A model generated the notes under the pieces. The model saw nothing but the letters and a program-made list of their open reading frames with translations. It did not search any database and had not been told where the DNA came from. Position numbers and translations under genes: made by a program. A stretch of DNA of 64,000 nucleotides from contig JANNNB010000201.1 of assembly GCA_031398325.1 (NCBI GenBank), positions 1 through 64,000 of the forward strand, read 5' to 3'. This document shows, piece after piece, positions 32,768 through 40,710 of the stretch (positions are counted from its first letter, which is position 1; every line of letters begins with the position of its first letter). This DNA comes from Sva-07 sp031398325 (lineage in GTDB: Bacteria > Actinomycetota > Acidimicrobiia > Acidimicrobiales > Ilumatobacteraceae).

Positions 32768-34317
32768 CGAACCGCAGCCGATCCAACGTCAGCCGATCCA
32801 ACGTCAACCGATCCAACGTCAACGCGGAGTTCTTCGATCGGTTCGAGGCGCTGACCTTCGACGACGTCGTCGTCGTACCGGGATATTCCGAGACCCTGCC
32901 GGACGCGGTCGACACCACGGCGCGTTTCGCCGGCGACATCGAACTCGCCGTGCCACTCGTGTCAGCTGCGATGGACAAGGTCACCGAGGGCCGCATGGCG
33001 GTCGCCATGGCGCGCCACGGCGGCATCGGTGTGATCCACCGCAACATGTCGATCGAGGACCAGGCTGCGGAGGTCCAGAAGGTCAAGCGTTCGCAGTCGG
33101 GCATGATCACCGACCCGGTCACGCTGCCGCCGACCGCACTCCTGCACGACGCCGAAGCGCTGATGCACCAGTTCAAGTTCTCCGGGGTCCCGATCACCGA
33201 CCCGGACGGGCGCCTCGTCGGCATCCTCACCAACCGCGACATCCGCTTCTGTTCCGGGGCCGACTTCGATCGCCCGGTATCCGACTTCATGACCGCTGCC
33301 GGACTGGTCACCGCGCCAGTCGGCACGTCGCTCGACACGGCGAAAGCCGTGCTGCAGCAGCACCGCATCGAAAAGCTCCCCCTCGTCGATGCCGACGGTC
33401 GGCTGGCGGGCCTGATCACCGTCAAGGACATCCAGAAGCGGCTCGACTTCCCGAATGCGTCGCGAGATTCGCGGGGCCGGCTTCGCTGTGCCGCCGCCAT
33501 CGGCGTTGGTGACGACATCGAGGAGCGGGTCGACGCCCTCGTCACGATGGGCGTCGATGCCGTCTCGATCGACACCGCTCACGGCCACTCGGCAAACGTG
33601 GTGAAGGCGATCGAACGCATCAAGGGCTCGTGGCCGGACCTCCCCGTCACGGCGGGCAACGTCGTCACCGAAGACGGCGTGGAGACGCTCGCACGAGCGG
33701 GAGCCGACGCGGTCAAGGTCGGCGTCGGGGCCGGTTCGATCTGCACGACCCGCGTCGTGTCGGGAGCGGGCATGCCCCAGCTCTCCGCAGTGTGGTTCGC
33801 CTCGCAGATGGGCCACAAACTGGACATCCCGATCATCGCCGACGGCGGCATCACGTTCTCCGGCGACATCGTCAAGGCCATCGTCGCCGGCGCATCGACC
33901 GTGATGCTCGGTTCACTCCTTGCCGGCACCGAGGAGAGCCCTGGCGAGATGGAACTGTTCGAGGGCCGCCGCTACAAGACCTACCGCGGCATGGGTTCGA
34001 TGGGCGCCATGACCGGCGACAGCGCAGACCGGTACGCGTCCGGCCAGTCCAAGTCCGGAGCGAGTGCAGTCGGCGCCGGCAGCAACAAGCTGGTGCCGGA
34101 GGGCATCGAGGGTCGCGTGCCGTACTCGGGCCCGCTCGGCGACGTGTCGTACCAGCTCGTCGGCGGCCTCCGGTCGGGAATGGGCTACGCCGGCGCCTCG
34201 ACGCTCGCCGATCTCCGCAACGCACGGCTCATGCGGGTCACCACCGCCGGCCGCGACGAGAGCCACCCCCACGACGTCACGATCACCAAGGAAGCCCCCA
34301 ACTACCAGCGCTCCTGA
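32764..34317 (+). CDS. guaB: Inosine-5'-monophosphate dehydrogenase
   Basis: 517 residues. The TIM barrel is interrupted by two CBS domains at about 110-225. The catalytic Cys327 is in GSICTTRVVSG, and the flap and IMP sites follow in YRGMGSMGAM. It oxidises IMP to XMP with NAD, the rate-limiting step to GMP, so it suits the end of a purine operon. ATG 32764 overlaps the last codons of purN (ATGA). The first 20 residues contain three copies of a pentapeptide, coded by a 15-bp repeat, ahead of the usual family start (FFDRFEALTFDDV). Confidence 0.96.
   Translation: MTNRSRSNVSRSNVNRSNVNAEFFDRFEALTFDDVVVVPGYSETLPDAVDTTARFAGDIELAVPLVSAAMDKVTEGRMAVAMARHGGIGVIHRNMSIEDQAAEVQKVKRSQSGMITDPVTLPPTALLHDAEALMHQFKFSGVPITDPDGRLVGILTNRDIRFCSGADFDRPVSDFMTAAGLVTAPVGTSLDTAKAVLQQHRIEKLPLVDADGRLAGLITVKDIQKRLDFPNASRDSRGRLRCAAAIGVGDDIEERVDALVTMGVDAVSIDTAHGHSANVVKAIERIKGSWPDLPVTAGNVVTEDGVETLARAGADAVKVGVGAGSICTTRVVSGAGMPQLSAVWFASQMGHKLDIPIIADGGITFSGDIVKAIVAGASTVMLGSLLAGTEESPGEMELFEGRRYKTYRGMGSMGAMTGDSADRYASGQSKSGASAVGAGSNKLVPEGIEGRVPYSGPLGDVSYQLVGGLRSGMGYAGASTLADLRNARLMRVTTAGRDESHPHDVTITKEAPNYQRS
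32776..32820 (+). repeat. Three 15-bp tandem units at the guaB N-terminus
   Basis: Three nearly identical copies of agccgatccaacgtc (the third starts aacc) encode SRSNV, SRSNV and NRSNV right after MTNR. They lie upstream of the conserved domain, so copy-number change should not harm the enzyme. The unit length matches the purL repeat, though the sequence differs. Confidence 0.9.
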
Positions 34318-34339
34318 CCCGGAATCGTCCTGAAATTCG

Positions 34340-35773
34340 CTAGGCGAGCTTTTCGACGAAGGCTTCGAGTTGGCGGAGGTTGCGGCACTCGTAGACACCG
34401 TCGGTGTGCGTGCCGTATTCGCCGACGATCGAGTCGCCGGTGTTCCAGTAGCTCTTCGGCTCGGGGTTGAGCCAATAGACGTGGCGGGCCTTTTGCCGGA
34501 TCTCCTTCACCACCCAGCTCTGGCTGGCGTGGTAGTTGTTGCGGGCGTCGCCGAGCAGGAGCACGGTCGACTTCGGACCGATGTCCTTGCCGTAGCGCTC
34601 CCAGAACACCTCGAACGCGTGGCCGTAGTCGGAATGGCCGTCGACCCACACGACGTCGGCCTCGGTGTTGACCCGATGGATCGCCTCGGTGATGTCCTCG
34701 GTCGCCCGGAAGTAGTCCGTGACCTCGTCCAGGCCGTCGATGAACACGAACGAGCGGACCTTGGAGAACTGGTTCTGGATCGCGTACACGAGCATCAGCG
34801 TGAATCGTGCGAACGCCGCGACCGAGCCGGAGATGTCGGCGATCACGATCAGCTCAGGCTTGGCCGGACGGGGGTACTTGAACTTCGGCTCGGCCGGGAC
34901 GCCGCCATAGCTCAGTGAGTGACGCACCGTGTTGCGGAAGTCGAGCGGACCTTTACGGCCGTGGCGACGCTTGCGGGCCAACCGGGCCGCCAGCTTGCGG
35001 GTGAGCGGGTAGAGCGACTTCTTCAGCGCAACCATCTCGTCGCGCGAGGCGTGCATGAACTCGACGTCCTCGGGCAGTGGCTTTCGCAAGGTCTTGGCCA
35101 TCGCCTCTGCACCACGATCGGCCACCAGGCGGCGCCGGATCTCCGCTTCGATCTCACCCTTGAACTTCTCGATGCGGTCCTGGAACTCCTCACGTTCGAG
35201 GCGCTCTTCCAACGACGTCAGGTCGCCCTCGACCTGATCGCGCGTCGCCTCCATCATCTTCTCGAGCATCCCGTCGAGATCGAGGTTCCGCAGGGTTCGG
35301 TACAGGTAGTAGGTGCCGCCGACCGGGCGTCCCGGCTCCATGCCGGCGAACCGCTGCACGGACTGCTTCGCCATCGCCCGCATCATCGCCTGGTCGCCGT
35401 TCATCAGGGCCTGCATGAGCATCTGCGCGATCTCTTCCGGCGTCATGTTGTCCATGCCGCCGGCGCCGTTGCCCTCCTGGCGCTGCTGCTCCTGCATCTC
35501 GCGCCAGAGCTCGTCGATGTCGGTGTCGTCATCGCCGCTGACCAGCTTGTACTCCGGGCCTCGCAGGCTGAAGAAGACCGCGAAGACCGTCTCGACGCTG
35601 CGCCAGTGCGCGTGGTTCTTGATCCGGGTCGCGCCGAGGGCGTACTTGAACGCCTCACGATCTTCGATCGGGATGTGTTGCACCGCCTCCATCGCATCGA
35701 GGTTCTCGGTGAGGCTCACCGGGAGCCCCGCGTTGCGGAGCTCGACGACGAAGCCGTTCAGCAGGTCGAGCAT
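34340..35773 (-). CDS. CoxE-like VWA-domain protein
   Basis: 477 residues. A helical, acidic N-terminal half contains Gln- and Met-rich stretches and a coiled-coil-like region near 175-215. It leads into a von Willebrand A domain with the metal-ion site DISGS and later VLLLGDARNNY. Such proteins partner MoxR AAA ATPases in assembling or activating metalloenzymes and other complexes. The partner gene lies directly upstream (29-base gap, same strand). The target of this pair is unknown; no CO dehydrogenase genes are in view. Confidence 0.85.
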   Translation of the reverse strand: MLDLLNGFVVELRNAGLPVSLTENLDAMEAVQHIPIEDREAFKYALGATRIKNHAHWRSVETVFAVFFSLRGPEYKLVSGDDDTDIDELWREMQEQQRQEGNGAGGMDNMTPEEIAQMLMQALMNGDQAMMRAMAKQSVQRFAGMEPGRPVGGTYYLYRTLRNLDLDGMLEKMMEATRDQVEGDLTSLEERLEREEFQDRIEKFKGEIEAEIRRRLVADRGAEAMAKTLRKPLPEDVEFMHASRDEMVALKKSLYPLTRKLAARLARKRRHGRKGPLDFRNTVRHSLSYGGVPAEPKFKYPRPAKPELIVIADISGSVAAFARFTLMLVYAIQNQFSKVRSFVFIDGLDEVTDYFRATEDITEAIHRVNTEADVVWVDGHSDYGHAFEVFWERYGKDIGPKSTVLLLGDARNNYHASQSWVVKEIRQKARHVYWLNPEPKSYWNTGDSIVGEYGTHTDGVYECRNLRQLEAFVEKLA

Positions 35774-35802
35774 GGTGTGCCGTCAGTCGTCCAGTGGTTC
35801 CG

Positions 35803-36705
35803 TCAGTCGTCGACCGACAGCTCCTTGGCGGCTTTGGCGATGTCGGTCTGGTACTTGAGCAGGATGTTCAGCGTTTCCTTCGCCGTCTTCTCGTCGATGA
35901 CGTCGATGTTGAGGATCATCAGCGTGCGCGCCCAGTCGAGGGTCTCGGAGACACTCGGCGCCTTCTTCAGATCCATCTGGCGGATCGAGCGAACGACGCG
36001 TGCGACCTGGTCGGCGAGGCTGTCGGTGATCCCCGGCACCTTGGCGAGCACGATCTCCTTCTCGCGTTCCAGCTGCGGGTAGTCGACGTGGAGGTAGAGG
36101 CAGCGACGCTTCAGCGCTTCTGACAACTCGCGTGTGTTGTTCGACGTGAGGAACACGAGCGGGATCTGCGTGGCGACGATCGTGCCCAGCTCGGGGATCG
36201 AGACCTGGTAATCGGAGAGGATCTCGAGCAGCAGCGCCTCGGTCTCCACCTCGACACGGTCGACCTCGTCGATGAGCAGCACGACGGGCTCCGGTGACGT
36301 GATCGCCTCGAGCAGCGGGCGGGTCAGGAGGAACTCATCGGAGAAGATGTCGTCCTTGACGTCGGTCCAGTCCTCGCCGTCGCCACCGGCGCCGCGCTCG
36401 GTCTGGATGCGCAGAAGCTGCTTCTTGTAGTTCCACTCGTAGAGGGCTTTGGACTCGTCGAGGCCCTCGTAGCACTGGAGGCGGATCAGCTTGGCGCCGG
36501 TGATCTCCGCGATCGACTTGGCCAGCTGGGTCTTGCCCGTACCGGCCGGACCCTCGACGAGAATCGGCTTGCCGAGCTTGTCCGCGAGGAACGCCACCCC
36601 GGCAATTCCGTCGTCGGCGAGGTAGCCGACTTCGCGGAGGGAGTCACGAACGCTCTGCACACTGGCAAACCGTTCCGTTGCCTGTGGTGCAGCATCGGTC
36701 GTCAT
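35803..36705 (-). CDS. MoxR-family AAA+ ATPase
   Basis: 300 residues from ATG 36705. Walker A is EGPAGTGKTQLAK and Walker B is VVLLIDEVDRVE. The sensor asparagine is in FLTSNNTRELSEALKRR, which also carries the arginine finger. It is a chaperone-like ATPase expected to act with the adjacent VWA protein. ATG 36705 is preferred over GTG 36714 because a TAGCGT box stands 7 bases upstream. Confidence 0.9.
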   Translation of the reverse strand: MTTDAAPQATERFASVQSVRDSLREVGYLADDGIAGVAFLADKLGKPILVEGPAGTGKTQLAKSIAEITGAKLIRLQCYEGLDESKALYEWNYKKQLLRIQTERGAGGDGEDWTDVKDDIFSDEFLLTRPLLEAITSPEPVVLLIDEVDRVEVETEALLLEILSDYQVSIPELGTIVATQIPLVFLTSNNTRELSEALKRRCLYLHVDYPQLEREKEIVLAKVPGITDSLADQVARVVRSIRQMDLKKAPSVSETLDWARTLMILNIDVIDEKTAKETLNILLKYQTDIAKAAKELSVDD

Positions 36706-36712
36706 CGGCCGC

Positions 36713-36718
36713 ACGCTA
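36713..36718 (-). promoter_or_regulatory. Leaderless -10 box of the MoxR gene
   Basis: TAGCGT on the minus strand, 7 bases before ATG 36705. It lies at one end of the 278-base divergent region to the permease gene. The rest of that region shows only a possible 19-codon frame (36919-36978) that ends 5 bases before the permease ATG, and no recognisable motif. Confidence 0.55.
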
Positions 36719-36983
36719 CTTGCCGACTTGACCGCAGGGTCAATCGGAATGACAGCACCAGACGGATGTCACGTCGGCCGTGTGAGGCAGCGCCGGCAGA
36801 CCGCTCGGCGCTATGTTGATCCTGCGTGCGAAGCGGGGCTGGTACCGCGCACGTCACGGTTGACCGTGGCAACGACTCGACCCTCGAGCCGTTCGGAAGC
36901 AGGAGACAATTGGAATCCATGTTCGACAACTCGTCGGTCGGCGCCCCGGTGCGCGGGTCATCGCCCGGAGCCCGCTGAGCGCC

Positions 36984-38870
36984 ATGGGCATCCTGAAACG
37001 CTTCGTCGTCGGCGAACCGCTCGCCACGTCTGAGGAGCAGCACCAGCGGCTCGGTCGGCCGACCGCACTCGCCGTGTTCGCCTCGGACGCGATCTCGTCG
37101 ACCGCGTACGCCACCGAAGAAATCCTGTTGGTGCTCGTCCCGCTGGCCGGTCTGGCCGCACTCACCGACCTGATGCCGATCTCGTTCATCGTCATTGCGC
37201 TGTTGGTGATCGTGATCACGAGCTACCGCCAGACGATCTACGCCTACCCGAGCGGTGGTGGCTCCTACGTCGTGTCGCGCGAGAACCTCGGTCAGACGCC
37301 ATCCCTCGTCGCCGGCGCCTCACTCCTCGTCGACTACATCCTGACCGTCGCCGTGTCGATCTCGGCCGGCGTCGCCGCGATCACGTCGGCGTTCCCCGGG
37401 CTCCGACCCGAACGCGTCCTGTTGTGCCTCGGCTTCATCGTGTTGATGATGCTCGCCAACCTGCGCGGGCTCAAGGAGTCGGGTCGACTCTTCGCGGGGC
37501 CGACGTACCTCTACATCGTCATCCTCGCCGCATTGATCACCGTCGGCCTCTTCCGGCTGTGGACCGGCGACATCGAGCCGCTCCCACCGAACACCGAGTC
37601 GCTCGACGAGCTGACGGAGAACGGTGCGTTGCTCACCGGCATCACGGCAATGGCCTTCCTGCGCGCCTTCTCCTCCGGCGCCGTGGCGTTGACCGGCATC
37701 GAGGCGATCTCCAACGGTGTCCCGGCGTTCAAGAAGCCCGAGTCGCACAACGCCGCCACGACGCTGATGGTGATGGGCGCCATCCTCGGAACGTTCTTCC
37801 TCGGCCTGTCGGTGCTCGCCAACGTCTTGAAGCCGACGGTGAGCGAGAACGAAACGCTGTTGTCGATCATGGGCAGCGCCGTGTTCGGTGACGGCAGTGT
37901 GCCCTACTACGTGCTGCAGTTCGCCACGTTCGCCATCCTGATCCTCGCGGCGAACACGGCGTTCGCCGACTTCCCCCGGGTCACTTCGATCCTCGCGCAC
38001 GACGGCTTCCTGCCGCGCCAGCTCTCCAATCGTGGTGACCGCCTCGTCTTCTCGAACGGCATCATTGCGCTCGCCGGCGTCGCCAGCGTGCTCATCATCG
38101 GATTCGGCGGGCAGACCAGCGCGCTCATCCCGCTGTACGCCGTCGGGGTGTTCTGCGGGTTCACCCTCTCGCAAGCCGGGATGGTCGTGCATCACAGCCG
38201 GCTCAAGGAGCCGGGCTGGAGGCGAAACCAGGTCATCAACACGGTCGGAGCGATCGCAACGTTCGTCGTGCTGATCGTGGTCATCACCTCCAAGTTCCGC
38301 TACGGCGCGTGGATTCCTGTCGTCCTGATCCCGATCATCGTGCTCGGCTTCCGCAAGATCAAGCGTCACTACGACCATGTCGCTGCCGCACTGAAGGCCG
38401 AGCCGACCGAGCGAGTGGCTCGCCACTCCCACACCGTCGTCGTGCTCATCGGTTCGGTCAACAAGGGCGTGCTCAACGCCATCGCCTACGCACGGTCGAT
38501 GCGTCCCGATCGGCTCATCGCCATCAGTGTCGTCACCGACGCGGAGGAAGAGGCGAGGGTGGTCGACGCGTGGGAGCAGTTCGAGCTACCGGTGGAGCTG
38601 CGCACCGTGTTCTCGGCCTACCGCGACCTGACCAATCCGATTCTCGAAGTGATCGACGAGCTCGATGCCGAGCGTCCGGACGACGTGATGACGGTGGTGA
38701 TCCCCGAGTTCGTGGTCGAGCACTGGTGGGACCAAGCGCTGCACAACCAGAGCGCCGTCGTGTTGCGATCGAAGCTTCGACAGCGTCCGAACACCGCGAT
38801 CACACTCATCCCGGTACAGATCGCCCATCACAAGCCCGCCGTTCCCGCACCTCCGGAGGTCAACGCATGA
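36984..38870 (+). CDS. APC-superfamily amino acid permease with cytoplasmic C-domain
   Basis: 628 residues. About twelve hydrophobic segments follow a short N-terminus containing FASDAISSTAYATEEI, a typical start of this permease branch. After about residue 470 a soluble domain of around 150 residues begins with VVVLIGSVNKGVLNAIAYAR, similar to a USP-like fold. The substrate is unknown (amino acid or cation). Two TrkA-type proteins follow in the same operon, with a 4-base overlap. Permease, two TrkA proteins and an OB-fold gene occur in the same order in Mycobacterium, as far as I recall. Confidence 0.85.
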   Translation: MGILKRFVVGEPLATSEEQHQRLGRPTALAVFASDAISSTAYATEEILLVLVPLAGLAALTDLMPISFIVIALLVIVITSYRQTIYAYPSGGGSYVVSRENLGQTPSLVAGASLLVDYILTVAVSISAGVAAITSAFPGLRPERVLLCLGFIVLMMLANLRGLKESGRLFAGPTYLYIVILAALITVGLFRLWTGDIEPLPPNTESLDELTENGALLTGITAMAFLRAFSSGAVALTGIEAISNGVPAFKKPESHNAATTLMVMGAILGTFFLGLSVLANVLKPTVSENETLLSIMGSAVFGDGSVPYYVLQFATFAILILAANTAFADFPRVTSILAHDGFLPRQLSNRGDRLVFSNGIIALAGVASVLIIGFGGQTSALIPLYAVGVFCGFTLSQAGMVVHHSRLKEPGWRRNQVINTVGAIATFVVLIVVITSKFRYGAWIPVVLIPIIVLGFRKIKRHYDHVAAALKAEPTERVARHSHTVVVLIGSVNKGVLNAIAYARSMRPDRLIAISVVTDAEEEARVVDAWEQFELPVELRTVFSAYRDLTNPILEVIDELDAERPDDVMTVVIPEFVVEHWWDQALHNQSAVVLRSKLRQRPNTAITLIPVQIAHHKPAVPAPPEVNA

Positions 38871-39580
38871 CCGATCATCAACCACCCGCGCCGCTCCACG
38901 CCATCATCGTCGGCTGTGGGCGCGTCGGCTCCGGGATGGCGGAGCGACTCACGAGCGAGGGGTATTCCGTCACCGTGATCGACCAGGCGCGCAAGGCCTT
39001 CCTCCGACTCGAGGGGATACCGGCTGAGTGCATGGTGGGCATGGGGTACGACCGTGCGACGTTGCTGGAAGCCGGCGTCGAACGGGCGGAGGTGCTCGCC
39101 GCCGTCACGAACGGCGACAACACGAACATCGTCGTCGCCCGCACGGCCCGGGAACACTTCAACGTGCCCAAGGTCGTCGCCCGGATCTACGACCCAAGGC
39201 GCGCGGCGATCTACGAGCGACTCGGCATCTCGACGGTGGCCTCGGCACAGCTCACGACCGAGCTCGCCATTCGACGTGTGTTGCCCGACGATTCCGGCGT
39301 GCGTTGGGTCGACGCGAGCGCGAACGTGTGCGTCGTCGATCGCAGCGTTCCTGCCACCCTGGCCGGCATCGCCATCGCCGGGATCGAGCGGTCCGGGCAG
39401 GTGCGGGTCGTCGCCGTACGTCGACTGGGGGTCGGCATTCTCGCGACGCCCGATCTCGTCTTCCAGGAGGGTGATGTCGTGTACATGGCGGTCGCCAACG
39501 ACCGGCTCGACGCCGTCGATGAACTCCTCAATGCAGAGCGTTCGTCCACCGACGCTCACGTCCAGAAGGCAGGCCACTGA
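38867..39580 (+). CDS. trkA: TrkA-family protein (RCK domain), first of a pair
   Basis: 237 residues. An NAD-binding RCK-N domain opens with IIVGCGRVGSGMAERL and keeps the acidic residue at the end of strand 2 (VTVIDQ). An RCK-C domain follows after about residue 140. TrkA proteins gate potassium and related transporters in response to NAD(H) or nucleotides. It is most like the mycobacterial CeoB type. It is coupled to the permease upstream (ATGA) and to the second copy downstream (TGATG). Confidence 0.88.
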   Translation: MTDHQPPAPLHAIIVGCGRVGSGMAERLTSEGYSVTVIDQARKAFLRLEGIPAECMVGMGYDRATLLEAGVERAEVLAAVTNGDNTNIVVARTAREHFNVPKVVARIYDPRRAAIYERLGISTVASAQLTTELAIRRVLPDDSGVRWVDASANVCVVDRSVPATLAGIAIAGIERSGQVRVVAVRRLGVGILATPDLVFQEGDVVYMAVANDRLDAVDELLNAERSSTDAHVQKAGH

Positions 39581-40275
39581 TGCGAGTGATCATCATCGGA
39601 GCCGGAAAGGTCGGAACGTTCATCGCCAGCGACCTGGCCGCCGCCGGTCACGGCGTCGTCATGGTCGAGCGGACCCAGGAGCGTGTCGATCAGCTTCGTC
39701 AGCGTCCCGAACTCGATCACGTCGAGTGGGTGGTCGCCGATGCCTGCGAGGTCTCCCAGCTCGCGAATGCGTCACCGCAGACGGCCGACGTGTTCGTCGC
39801 CGTCACCGGCGACGACGAGGACAACCTCGTGTCGTCCTTGCTCGCCAAGCAGGAGTTCGGCGTGCCCCGGGTGCTCGCACGGGTGAACCATCCGGCGAAC
39901 GAATGGCTCTTCACGAGCGACTGGGGCGTGGACCGCGCCGTGTCGGCGCCGCACCTTCTCTCCGGGCTCGTCCAGGAGGCCGTCACGGTCGGCTCCGTCG
40001 TGCGTCTACTCGACCTCGCCGAGAACGCCAGCCTCGTCGAGGTGACGCTGAGCGACGACGCCCCGGTCGTCGGGTCCCGGATCTCCGAGATCGACTTTCC
40101 ACGCGAAGCGTCGGTCGTCGCGATCCTGCGATCACGCGCAGTGGTCGTGCCTCGAGGAGACACGTCCTTGCTGGCGGGCGACGAGGTCTTGGTGCTCGTG
40201 ACCGACGAGTCGGAGCCCGCTGTCCGCCAGCTGCTCGTGGCTCCGCAGGACAGCGTCCCGGCAGACAGCGTCTAG
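39580..40275 (+). CDS. trkA: TrkA-family protein (RCK domain), second of a pair
   Basis: 231 residues, RCK-N plus RCK-C, beginning MRVIIIGAGKVGTFIAS with VVMVERT at strand 2. It differs clearly from the first copy, which suggests an obligate heteromer (CeoB/CeoC-like). The ATG overlaps the previous stop by one base. Its end shares four bases with the end of the oppositely oriented OB-fold gene. Confidence 0.88.
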   Translation: MRVIIIGAGKVGTFIASDLAAAGHGVVMVERTQERVDQLRQRPELDHVEWVVADACEVSQLANASPQTADVFVAVTGDDEDNLVSSLLAKQEFGVPRVLARVNHPANEWLFTSDWGVDRAVSAPHLLSGLVQEAVTVGSVVRLLDLAENASLVEVTLSDDAPVVGSRISEIDFPREASVVAILRSRAVVVPRGDTSLLAGDEVLVLVTDESEPAVRQLLVAPQDSVPADSV

Positions 40276-40637
40276 GCGAGCAAGGTGTAGGCGGGGTTCC
40301 AGATCATCAGCCGGCCGTGCTCGACGCGGCCGACACCTTCGACGACGATCGCCCTCCCCGTCTCGATCCCGCGAATCCGGTTCCGGCCGGTGAAGACCAG
40401 CAGCGCCGAGCCCGAGCCGTCGGCGATCTCGACGCGTAGGAATCGGCGGCCGTCGGGCGACGATCGGTGCTGGCTGCGCACCTCACCTCCCACCCGCACG
40501 GGAACACGCTCCGCCACCTCGGCGATCGGCGTGATCGGGACACCGGCGAATCGGGTCTGGAGACGACGTCGATCGTGCGCCAACACGGTCTGCCGAAGGC
40601 GGTCGTTCAGCAATTCGGGAGTGTCGACGGCGGGCAC
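40272..40637 (-). CDS. OB-fold nucleic-acid-binding domain protein
   Basis: 121 residues with an OB fold: strands RVPVRVGGEVRS, FLRVEIADGSGSALLVFTGRN and AIVVEGVGRVEHGRLMIWNP. The fold resembles the RecG/aaRS-type anticodon-binding OB. The function is unknown. It sits beside the TrkA pair as in mycobacteria. The GTG start has a TACTGT box 7 bases upstream. Confidence 0.78.
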   Translation of the reverse strand: MPAVDTPELLNDRLRQTVLAHDRRRLQTRFAGVPITPIAEVAERVPVRVGGEVRSQHRSSPDGRRFLRVEIADGSGSALLVFTGRNRIRGIETGRAIVVEGVGRVEHGRLMIWNPAYTLLA

Positions 40638-40644
40638 CCTGTCG

Positions 40645-40654
40645 ACAGTAGCGT
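40645..40654. promoter_or_regulatory. Back-to-back -10 boxes between the OB-fold gene and murJ
   Basis: On the minus strand TACTGT (40645-40650) lies 7 bases before GTG 40637. On the plus strand TAGCGT (40649-40654) lies 8 bases before ATG 40663 of a short leader frame. The two hexamers overlap by two bases, so only one polymerase can engage at a time. Confidence 0.5.
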
Positions 40655-40662
40655 TCGGCGAG

Positions 40663-40710
40663 ATGGGCGGACCGGACGATCAGCCGCACGACGAGATCGA
40701 CCACCTGTGA
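40663..40710 (+). other. Fifteen-codon leader frame overlapping the murJ start
   Basis: ATG 40663 opens MGGPDDQPHDEIDHL and stops at TGA 40708-40710, overlapping the murJ GTG (GTGA). It begins just after a TAGCGT box. This is the same design as the leader before purN. Coupled translation is plausible. Confidence 0.35.

Noticed and set aside
32050..34317. A 755-codon frame joining the 5' part of purN to guaB
   Set aside because: Between about 32140 and 32764 this frame encodes Arg/Pro-rich nonsense while the PurN signal runs in another frame. It arises because the frameshift puts the purN 5' end in the guaB frame.
36919..36978. A 19-codon frame just before the permease gene
   Set aside because: It ends 5 bases before the permease ATG, but lacks a convincing -10 spacing or ribosome-binding site, so it is not listed as a gene.
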